Source: Halorubrum trapanicum (GTDB taxonomy: Archaea; Halobacteriota; Halobacteria; Halobacteriales; Haloferacaceae). Taken from it: a DNA stretch of 64,000 nucleotides. A program made the position numbers and the translations under genes. Of this stretch, positions 1 through 6,578 are shown one piece after another. Below the pieces are notes generated by a model. That model was not told where the DNA came from and made no database searches. It saw only the letters and a program-made list of their open reading frames with translations. The stretch lies in contig NZ_JAGGKE010000003.1 of NCBI RefSeq assembly GCF_017873555.1, positions 1 through 64,000 of the forward strand, in the 5' to 3' direction. The number at the start of each line of letters is the position of its first letter. The first letter of the stretch is position 1.

Positions 1-285
1 TCCCGTCCCCCGGGCGGCCACGCCGCCGGCGAGCGCGCGTGCGGGGGAGGCGGGGGCGCCGACGGCGCCAGCGACGAGGCTGGGGAGGAGTGAGGTGCTG
101 TGCGGGGCGGGACTCAAAGGGGCAGCCGTGAGGCGGACGCACGCTCGCTGCGCTCCTCACTCGGTCGCTACCGCTCCCTCGTTGCGGTGCTTGCGTCGCC
201 TGCGTCCGCCTCACGGCTGGGGCTTTGGAGCTGTTCTCCGTCGTTCCGCGGTCAATCACGTACAGCCGCACGGCTGGGGCTTTTG
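1..285 (+). repeat. Structured repeat element, copy A (left end cut by window edge)
   Basis: This is one of three related copies (others at 28741-28998 and 34315-34586). Visible parts in order: a hairpin GGCGCC/GGCGCC at 55-69, the box GAGGCTGGGGAGG at 76-88, the box GGGACTCAAAGGGG ending near 122, then the main hairpin. Its left arm is CAGCCGTGAGGCGGACGCA (123-141), its loop is 59 bases (142-200), and its right arm (201-219) is the exact reverse complement. Outside the arms, CAAAG (115-119) and CTTTG (223-227) can also pair across a GGG/GGG internal loop. The loop lies in the opposite orientation to copies B and C relative to the flanks. A loopless remnant (CAGCCG-CA-CGGCTG-GGG-CTTTTG) follows at 263-285. 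The short ORFs across it are probably not genes. Function unknown. Confidence 0.8.
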
Positions 286-365
286 AGGCACCAAGCACCG
301 CTGACAGCCGATAGTAAACCGCCGCCGCCCAGAACTTCGTATCCGGTCCCCGCCGATCGTCCCCG

Positions 366-374
366 TTTTTATTA
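366..374 (+). promoter_or_regulatory. TATA box of the FMN reductase gene
   Basis: The AT stretch TTTTTATTA lies centred about 25 bases before the ATG at 395 in otherwise GC-rich DNA. This is the spacing of a haloarchaeal promoter producing a leaderless mRNA, and it supports the chosen start codon. Confidence 0.55.
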
Positions 375-394
375 TCTGGTCCCGAACCCGGCGT

Positions 395-949
395 ATGACC
401 CGAATCGTCGCCGTCTCCGGCAGTCGGAGCGCGGACAGCACCACGCGGGCCGCGCTCCGCGTCGCGCTCGACGCCGCGGCCGACGCCGGCGCGGAGACCG
501 ACCTGATCGACTTAGCCGCCGTCGACCTCCCGCTGTACCACCCCGACGAGGGCGCGCAGGGCGACAGCGAGGCCCTGAAGCGCCGCGTCCGCGAGGCCGA
601 CGGCGTCCTCGCGGGCACGCCCGTCTACCGCGGCTCCTACTCGTCGACGTTCAAGAACTTCCACGACTTCTGCGGCTCCGACGAGTACGCGGACACCGCC
701 GTCGGGCTGCTCGCGACCGCGGGCGGCGGCTCCTACGGCGGGACGCTCGAACACCTCCGGTCGACGTTCCGGAACGTCCACGCGTGGACCGTCCCCCACG
801 AGGTCGGGATCCAGGGGGCCTCCTCGAAGGTCGAGACGGGCGCGGCCGCCCCCGGCGGCGAGCCCCGGATCACCGACGAGGACCTCCGGCGCCGCACCGA
901 GCGGCTGGGTCGGGTCGTCGTCGAACACGCCGAACGGATGCGGGAGTGA
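395..949 (+). CDS. NAD(P)H-dependent FMN reductase family protein
   Basis: The 184-residue protein has the flavodoxin-like fold of the NADPH-dependent FMN reductase/azoreductase family. The N-terminal strand leads into a phosphate-binding loop GSRSADSTT (residues 9-17). A second flavin-contact loop, GTPVYRGSYS (74-83), is followed by a conserved Ser-Thr-Phe-Lys-Asn segment. A Gly-rich AGGGSYGG stretch (about 109-116) matches the third FMN loop. The length is typical of the family. Such enzymes pass electrons from NAD(P)H to flavin and on to quinones, metals or other acceptors; the true acceptor cannot be read from sequence. The gene stands alone behind repeat copy A, with its own TATA element at leaderless spacing. 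Confidence 0.85.
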   Translation: MTRIVAVSGSRSADSTTRAALRVALDAAADAGAETDLIDLAAVDLPLYHPDEGAQGDSEALKRRVREADGVLAGTPVYRGSYSSTFKNFHDFCGSDEYADTAVGLLATAGGGSYGGTLEHLRSTFRNVHAWTVPHEVGIQGASSKVETGAAAPGGEPRITDEDLRRRTERLGRVVVEHAERMRE

Positions 950-1090
950 CGGCGCGACGGTCGCGCCCGCGGTCTCGCCATCGACGCTCAGCGCCCTCTC
1001 CCCCGACGCCCCGCGGTCTCGCCACCGACGCCCCGCCGACCCGTCGGGCTTTTGCCCGGCTCGCGTCTACGACCCCTATGACCGAACCGG

Positions 1091-1642
1091 GTGACGACGA
1101 CCGTGTCCGCTAACCGGAAGGGAGACCGCCGCGAGCGGGAGCTGGTGAACGACCTCGACGAGGCGGGGTTCGCCGTGATGCGCGCGCCGGCCAGCGGCTC
1201 GGCGACGGAGCGCGAGCTGCCGGACGTGCTCGCGGGCGACGGCGAGACGTTCTACGCCATCGAGGCGAAGTCGAGCGCGGGCGACCCCATCTACCTCACC
1301 GGCGAGGAGGTGGAGGCGCTGCTGTTCTTCGCGCGGAACTTCGGCGCGAAAGCCCGGATCGCGGTGCGGTTCGACCGCGAGGACTGGTACTTCTTCCACC
1401 CCGGCGACCTCTACACCACCGACGCCGGCTCCTACCGCGTCAAAAAGGAAACAGCGCTCGCGGACGGCACCGACTTCCCCGAGTTCGTCGGCGAGACGGA
1501 GAAGGTGACGCTCGCGGAGGTCGGCGACGGCGGCGGCGACGACCCGGACGCGACCGACCCGGAGACCGAGGAGCGCCGGGCGATCTTAGAGGCCGTCCGC
1601 GACGGCCACATGCCGGTCGCGGACGCGCTCGACGTGCTCTGA
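1091..1642 (+). CDS. hjc: Holliday junction resolvase Hjc
   Basis: Archaeal structure-specific endonuclease that resolves four-way junctions during recombination. The N-terminal region carries the hallmarks: [13 protein letters not shown] (about 8-20) with the conserved early Glu, RAPASGS (31-37), the metal-binding Asp in ELPDV (about 45), and the EAK signature (about 58-60) of the PD-(D/E)XK nuclease core. After the nuclease domain (to about residue 125) there is an acidic tail rich in Gly, Asp and Glu, then a short helix ending DALDVL, which makes it longer than many Hjc proteins (about 120-140 residues). The GTG at 1091 is used here; GTG at 1103, starting at SANRKGD, is equally possible. 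An overlapping ATG at 1078 opens only an 11-codon frame. Confidence 0.9.
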   Translation: MTTTVSANRKGDRRERELVNDLDEAGFAVMRAPASGSATERELPDVLAGDGETFYAIEAKSSAGDPIYLTGEEVEALLFFARNFGAKARIAVRFDREDWYFFHPGDLYTTDAGSYRVKKETALADGTDFPEFVGETEKVTLAEVGDGGGDDPDATDPETEERRAILEAVRDGHMPVADALDVL

Positions 1643-1662
1643 CGGTCGGGTGAGCTCGGTTC

Positions 1663-1944
1663 TCAGTCGGACTCGGTCCTCGCGTCCACGGCGTACTCGT
1701 TCAGGTCGTCGGCCAGCGTCTCCGCCTGCTCGGGGGTCAGCCGAACGCGGTCGGCGTGGGGCGGTATCTCGTCGACGCCGACCGTGTCCAGTTCGACGCT
1801 CAACACGACGCGGTCCGGCGAGTCGTCCGCGACCGCGACGTCTACCACCCCGTCGAGCGACAGGGCGGTCTCGTGGGTCTCGACCGCCGCGGCGACGAGG
1901 TCGAGCGTCGTGTACGCGTTCACGGTCGTGATTCGGTTTGACAT
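1663..1944 (-). CDS. Small conserved haloarchaeal protein (possibly DUF6360)
   Basis: This 93-residue acidic protein begins MSNRITTVNAYTTLDLVAAAV and ends in a helix, ADRVRLTPEQAETLADDL. That layout, an N-terminal strand-helix followed by a hydrophobic beta segment and a C-terminal LTPEQA helix, recalls the uncharacterised haloarchaeal DUF6360 family; this match is from memory and was not searched. It has no cysteines, signal peptide or membrane segment, so it is probably cytoplasmic. It lies 28 bases upstream of the TGGGTTGC-containing gap before nasA on the same strand but ends well before any other gene, facing hjc tail to tail with a 20-base gap. Function unknown. Confidence 0.65.
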   Translation of the reverse strand: MSNRITTVNAYTTLDLVAAAVETHETALSLDGVVDVAVADDSPDRVVLSVELDTVGVDEIPPHADRVRLTPEQAETLADDLNEYAVDARTESD

Positions 1945-1971
1945 GGGTTGCGTGGGTGGTCGGGTCGCGTC

Positions 1972-4143
1972 TCAGTCGTCGGCGGTCGGTTTGGTTCGAG
2001 CCTGCTCCTCGGCGGCGACCCCGTCGGTCGTCGGCTCCAGCGCGACCGCGCACTGCTTGTAGTTCGGCTCGTCCGAGCGGGGGTCGGTGACCGGCAACGT
2101 CAGCTCGTTCGTCGCGCCGCGGTGGATCGGCAGCCAGACCGTTCCGGCCGGGACGGCGGTGTCGACCGTCACGCGGACGGGGATCGACCCGCGGCGGGAG
2201 GTGAGGCACGCGGTCTCGTCGGCCGCGATCGCCGCCTTTTCGCCCGTTTCCGCCTCGCCCGCTTCCCCCTCGTCCGCGGGGCTCGCTTCCCCGGCCGATT
2301 CCGCCTCGCCGTTCAGGCGCTCGACGGTGTCCGGGTTCACCCGCGCGACGACGGCGGACGCCGCGTCCCCGTCCCGCGACCGGATCCCGGTGTTGTACCC
2401 GTCGGACTCGCGGCCGGTGGTCAGGGTGAGCGGGTACGACTCGTCGGTCGGTTCGGGAACGCCGGCGTGCGTCCCGGTCGAGAACCGCGCGCGGCCGGAG
2501 GGGGTCCGGAACGACCAGTCGCCGTCGTCGTGGTATCGGTACCCGCCCGCCGACTTCGCGGACGGCGCGGGCCAGCGGACGGCCCGCTCCTCTCGGAGTC
2601 GGTCGTACGAGACGCCGGAGCAGTCGGCGTCCGTCCCGGCGGTGAGCGCGGCGAACTCGTCGAACACGGCTTCCGGCTCCGTCGCGGGGAACAGCCCGGG
2701 AACGAGCGCCTCCCCGATCGACGTGATGATGTCGAGGTCGGTCCGCACGGCCGGCGCGAGGTCGGAGGCGGGGCGGACGCGCGAGATCCGCCGCTCCATG
2801 TTCATCGCCGTGCCGTCGGACTCGCCCCACGTCGCCGCCGGCAGCACCACGTCCGCCAGCTCGGTGGTGTCGGTGTGGAAGGCGTCCTGAACGACGAGGA
2901 ACGTCTCCCGCAGGCGTTCGCGGGCGGCCGAGGCGTCCGGGAGGCCCGCGGCCGGGTTCGTCGCGACGGCCCACAGGGCCTCGACGGGACCGTCGCCGAT
3001 CGCCTCGCAGATCCCCACCGGTCCCGGTCCGGGGTCGTCCGGGAGGCGCTCGACGGGCACGCCCCACGCCTCCGCGATCGTCCGCCGCTCGGCCGGGTCC
3101 TCGAACGAGCGCATCCCCGGCCACGACCCCTTCGACGAGCAGACGCGCGTCCCCATCGAGTTGGCCTGCCCCGTCAGCGAGAAGGGGCCGCTCCCGGGTC
3201 CCATGTTCCCCGTCGCGAGACAGAGGTCGATCAGCGCGCCGGCGGTGTCGGTCCCCTGCGCGCTCTGGTTGACGCCCATCCCCCAGTAGACGAGCGTCGG
3301 ATCGCGGAGCGCGTCGACGAGCGCCTCCACGGTCGCGAGGGAGACGCCCGCAGTCGCCGCGGCCGACTCCGGATCGGGAAGCTCCGCCCGAAGCGCCCCG
3401 AAGCCGGTCGTCGCCTCCTCGACGAACGCCTCGTCGACCTCGCCGCGCTCGATCACCCGCGCGAGCACCGCCCGCGCTAACGCGAGGTCGGTCCCCGGCT
3501 CGGGTGCGACGTGACGGTCGCCCGCCTTCGCGGTCTTCGTCTCGACGGGGTCGACGACGATCAGCCGGCTCTCGCCGTCGGTCGCGCTCTCGACTATCCA
3601 CCGGAACAGCACGGGGTGGGCCACGGCCGGGTTCGCCCCCCAGACGACGTGAGTCGTCGCGTCCTCGACGTCGTCGTACGTCGGCGGGGGCGCGTCGCTG
3701 CCGAACGCGTCGTTATACGCGGTCACCGCGCTCGCCATACACAGCGTCGTGTTCGCGTCGTAGTGTCGCGTCCCGAAGCCGCCCCGGGCCAGTTTCCCCA
3801 GCGCGTACGCCGCCTCGTTCGTCTGCTGCCCGCTCCCGAGGACCGCCAGCCCGTCGCGGTTCCGGTCGAGGGCGTCGCTGAACTCGTCGACGATCCGCGA
3901 GAGCGCCACGTCCCACGTGGTGCGCCGGAGTTCGCCCTCCTGCCGGACGTGCGGCCGCGTCAGCCACTCTCCGTCCGGGTTCTGGGTCTCGTCGATGCCG
4001 CGGGAACACGCGAGACCGCGGTTCGTCGGATGGGCCACGTCGCCGCGGACGCCGTCGATCCCGTACCCGGAGTCGACCCGTCCCGTGAGGTGGCCGCAGC
4101 CGACCGCGCACCGCATACACGTGGTCGGGACGGGGTCGTTCAC
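1972..4143 (-). CDS. nasA: Assimilatory nitrate reductase catalytic subunit (copy 1)
   Basis: A 723-residue molybdopterin (bis-MGD) oxidoreductase that reduces nitrate to nitrite in the cytoplasm. The N-terminus holds a 4Fe-4S site with Cys9, Cys12, Cys16 and Cys46 (TTCMRCAVGC and GLACSRG). The family segments GSGQQTNEAAYALGKLARG, NTTLCMASAV and WGANPAVAHP follow, and the C-terminal molybdopterin-dinucleotide domain ends with the NYKQCAV motif. Compared with the second copy at 6579 it carries an extra acidic Glu/Ala-rich insert of roughly 25-30 residues near residue 620 and a longer tail. Its start overlaps the stop of the 69-residue gene upstream (ATGA), so it is the last gene of a nasD-orf69-nasA operon. 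The electron donor is expected to be ferredoxin, as in Haloferax. Confidence 0.9.
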   Translation of the reverse strand: MNDPVPTTCMRCAVGCGHLTGRVDSGYGIDGVRGDVAHPTNRGLACSRGIDETQNPDGEWLTRPHVRQEGELRRTTWDVALSRIVDEFSDALDRNRDGLAVLGSGQQTNEAAYALGKLARGGFGTRHYDANTTLCMASAVTAYNDAFGSDAPPPTYDDVEDATTHVVWGANPAVAHPVLFRWIVESATDGESRLIVVDPVETKTAKAGDRHVAPEPGTDLALARAVLARVIERGEVDEAFVEEATTGFGALRAELPDPESAAATAGVSLATVEALVDALRDPTLVYWGMGVNQSAQGTDTAGALIDLCLATGNMGPGSGPFSLTGQANSMGTRVCSSKGSWPGMRSFEDPAERRTIAEAWGVPVERLPDDPGPGPVGICEAIGDGPVEALWAVATNPAAGLPDASAARERLRETFLVVQDAFHTDTTELADVVLPAATWGESDGTAMNMERRISRVRPASDLAPAVRTDLDIITSIGEALVPGLFPATEPEAVFDEFAALTAGTDADCSGVSYDRLREERAVRWPAPSAKSAGGYRYHDDGDWSFRTPSGRARFSTGTHAGVPEPTDESYPLTLTTGRESDGYNTGIRSRDGDAASAVVARVNPDTVERLNGEAESAGEASPADEGEAGEAETGEKAAIAADETACLTSRRGSIPVRVTVDTAVPAGTVWLPIHRGATNELTLPVTDPRSDEPNYKQCAVALEPTTDGVAAEEQARTKPTADD

Positions 4144-4349
4144 TCCGCACCCCGCTCCGTCTCGTCGTCCGCCGCGTCCGCCGGGAACAGCTCCGGGGCG
4201 ACGTCCATCGACGCCACCGGGGCGGTCGACTCCCCGTCGGCGCCCGCGCGGATTTCCTCGCCGGCGACCTCTCCGGCACCGACGCGGGCGGCCGCTTCGG
4301 CACGGTCGCCGCCCTGCTCGGGAGCCGCCTCGGCGGTCGGGTCAGTCAT
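4140..4349 (-). CDS. Small acidic protein between nasD and nasA
   Basis: This encodes 69 residues, very rich in Ala, Glu, Asp and Gly, with no cysteine, no membrane segment and no recognisable domain. The case for it being a gene is its position: its ATG overlaps the last 8 bases of nasD and its stop overlaps the nasA start by 4 bases, leaving no untranslated space in the operon. It could be a small partner of nitrate or nitrite reductase, or a linker ORF kept for translational coupling. In GC-rich DNA such frames also stay open by chance, so existence of the protein is not certain. Confidence 0.5.
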   Translation of the reverse strand: MTDPTAEAAPEQGGDRAEAAARVGAGEVAGEEIRAGADGESTAPVASMDVAPELFPADAADDETERGAE

Positions 4350-6117
4350 CGCTCTCGGTCGCCAGCGGCGTCCCGTCCACGTCGGTCGGCGCGGGCCCCT
4401 CGCCGTCGGCGAACGGGTACCACGACCGCTTCGCGTCGGTGAGGCAGGGGTCCTCGTAGTCGGTCTCCTCGGGTTCGGCCAGCTCGACGAGCGCCTCCTC
4501 GCCGGTCGCCTCGACCCACTCCCTGAACGTCTGTCCCTCGGTCCGCCCCGCCGCGAACGCGTTCAGGAGGTTCCGCAGCAGGCCGGGCACCTCGTCGGCC
4601 GGGACGCGCTGTCTGATCCACTCGACGAAGGAGGGGTCGGCGCCGATCCCGCCGCCGACGCCGACGTCTATCGCCTCGACCATCTCGCCGTCCTTCCGCG
4701 CGCGCATCCCTTGAAAGCCGATATCGGCGGTCATCGCCTGCCCGCAGTCGGCCGTGCAGCCGGAGTAGTGGATCTTGATCTGCTCGACGTCGTCCGGGAG
4801 GTCCACGTTCGCGCGCAGCCAGCGGAGCATCGCCGCGGTCCTCGCCTTCGTCTCCGTCAGCGCCAGCGAGCAGAACTCGGTCCCGGTACACGCCATCGCG
4901 CCCCGGGTGAACACGTTCGGCTCGGGGCTGTGCGTGTCGAGCAGGTCGGCGTCGAGCAAGTCGTCCAGCTCCGACTCGGGGACGTCCAGAATCAGCGGGT
5001 TCTGCCGTCGAGTGAGCCGCATCTCTCCCGAGCCGTGCGTCGCCGCGAGGTCGGCCAGTCGGACCGTCTCCTCGGCGGTCAGGCGTCCGATCGGCACCGC
5101 GAGGCCGACGTAGTAGTCGCCGTCGGTCTGCTCGTGGACGCCGACGTGGTCGTGTTTCCCCTCCGAGGGCGCCTCGCCGGCGTTGTACGTGTACTCGTCG
5201 CGGAGGTTCTCCCCCTCGCGCCGGAGGTCGAAGTCGACGTACGACTCCCCGAGGAGTTCGCGAATCTCCTCCGTTCCCCAGTCGTCGACGAAGAAGCGGC
5301 TCCGATTCTTCTGACGATTCTCCCGGTTCCCGTGCTCGTGGTACAGCTCGACGAACCCCCTGACCACGTCGTACGCGTTCTCGGGCGCGACGAACACGTC
5401 GAGGCTCCGGGCCTTCCGGGGTTCGCGCCCGCCGAGGCCGCCGCCGACGCGGACGTTGAACCCGCGCAGTTCGTCGCCGTCGACCGTCTTCGCCGCGGGT
5501 TCGAGACCGATCCCGTTGATCGAGTCCTGCGCGCAGCCCTCGCGGCACCCGGTGACGCTGATGTTGAACTTCCGGGGCATGTTCGCGAGGTCGTCGTCGG
5601 CCCGGAGCTTCGACGTGATCTCGTCGAGCACCGGCTGCGCGTCGACGAACTCGTGTTTGTCCCGGCCGGCCACCGGACAGCCGGAGATGTTCCGCATCGT
5701 GTCGCCGCCCGACGAGCGCGACGAGAGGCCGACGCCTTCGAGCGTCTCCCAGATCGCCGGGATGTCTTCGAGCTTGAGCCAGTGGAGCTGGATCGACTGG
5801 CGGGTGGTCAGGTCGATCCACGCGTCGCCGAACTCGGGGTTCGCGACCGGTCCCCTGGCGTACTCCGCGGCCACCTCGCCGACCGCGCGCAGCTGTTCGG
5901 CCGTGAGGAGGCCGTTCGCGTTCGCCAGCCGCAGCATGAAGTAGCTCTCCTGTCCGGACCGCTGGTGGAAGACGCCCCAGAACTTGAACCGCGAGAACCA
6001 CATGTCGCGCTCGTCTTCCGGGATCGACTCCCATCCCGACTCCGCGAACTCCAGGATCTTCGCTCTGACCTCGTCGCCGTACATCCCCTCCTTCCACGTC
6101 TCCTTCTTGTTCGTCAC
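4342..6117 (-). CDS. nasD: Ferredoxin-dependent assimilatory nitrite reductase
   Basis: Siroheme and 4Fe-4S enzyme reducing nitrite to ammonia with electrons from ferredoxin. The two tandem nitrite/sulfite reductase half-domains are visible. The first contains LTTRQSIQLHW and TGCREGCAQD; the second repeats the pattern with MRLTRRQNPLI. The cluster and siroheme ligands are CTGTEFC (C-x5-C, about residues 408-414) and SGCTADCG (C-x3-C, about 452-456). The GTG at 6117 gives 591 residues and begins close to the family N-terminus (KKETWKEG). An ATG at 6210 would add 31 residues encoded by AT-rich, promoter-like DNA. ATG 6084, preceded by a purine-rich GGAAGGAGGGG stretch, is another option. First gene of the nasD-orf69-nasA operon. 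Confidence 0.9.
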   Translation of the reverse strand: MTNKKETWKEGMYGDEVRAKILEFAESGWESIPEDERDMWFSRFKFWGVFHQRSGQESYFMLRLANANGLLTAEQLRAVGEVAAEYARGPVANPEFGDAWIDLTTRQSIQLHWLKLEDIPAIWETLEGVGLSSRSSGGDTMRNISGCPVAGRDKHEFVDAQPVLDEITSKLRADDDLANMPRKFNISVTGCREGCAQDSINGIGLEPAAKTVDGDELRGFNVRVGGGLGGREPRKARSLDVFVAPENAYDVVRGFVELYHEHGNRENRQKNRSRFFVDDWGTEEIRELLGESYVDFDLRREGENLRDEYTYNAGEAPSEGKHDHVGVHEQTDGDYYVGLAVPIGRLTAEETVRLADLAATHGSGEMRLTRRQNPLILDVPESELDDLLDADLLDTHSPEPNVFTRGAMACTGTEFCSLALTETKARTAAMLRWLRANVDLPDDVEQIKIHYSGCTADCGQAMTADIGFQGMRARKDGEMVEAIDVGVGGGIGADPSFVEWIRQRVPADEVPGLLRNLLNAFAAGRTEGQTFREWVEATGEEALVELAEPEETDYEDPCLTDAKRSWYPFADGEGPAPTDVDGTPLATESDD

Positions 6118-6578
6118 GCGCCCACACCCGAGTTGATAAACCGACGTGTTCTCACCGAATTTTTGATTATTTGGTTCATTCGTCTGGATATCACATGTGT
6201 ATCGCTCCATAAAGTGTTGTTCGTTTAATAAACACAGAAATAACGGGGTTCCGCTCGATGGAACGAAATCCCGTTCGCCCGCCCCGAATAATTACGCCTT
6301 ATCCTGGAGGAATTTATTTTTCACGAAGCGAGAGCGCTCACAGGTTGGATATCGAAACCGAGCGGTCTCAGCGCGATATCGATTAAGGATCCTCTATCGA
6401 TTGATGTTCCTTTCACTGATATCGCGCGAGACGCCCGGAATCCCCGATACACGATGGTTTTTAATTACAAACAACAGTTATCTGCCGCACGGGCCACTGT
6501 GTACTCAGTTAGAATGTTCTTTGATAGCGACGGGCATGGGACCGACGATCGATCAGTTCGACCGCCACCGGTTCGAAC
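6118..6578. promoter_or_regulatory. Divergent control region between nasD and the second nasA
   Basis: These 461 bases are much richer in A and T than the flanking genes and hold no convincing full gene. For nasD (minus strand) there are TATA-like runs at about 6222-6234 (TGTTTATTAAACG read on the minus strand) and 6129-6138. For the second nasA (plus strand) there are TTTTTAATTA at 6458-6467 and a weaker GTTATC near 6477. An ORF of 22 codons (ATG 6514) ends in an ATGA overlap with the nasA start at 6579. Ammonium-repressed nitrate genes are expected to be regulated here, but no operator is recognised. Confidence 0.6.

Noticed and set aside
1-285. Insertion sequence or MITE explanation for the repeat element
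   Set aside because: No transposase, no clear terminal inverted repeats and no target-site duplication could be seen at the edges of copies B and C. An IS200/IS605-derived palindrome element remains possible but is not supported here.
6118-6210. 31-residue N-terminal extension of nasD
   Set aside because: It is encoded by AT-rich promoter-like DNA with atypical residues (Asn, Gln, Tyr) and does not fit the family N-terminus.
3511-6228. 905-residue open frame on the plus strand
   Set aside because: It runs antisense across nasA copy 1 and nasD. The GC-rich codon pattern of those genes leaves the opposite frame open; the translation is Arg/Val/Pro-rich with no motif.
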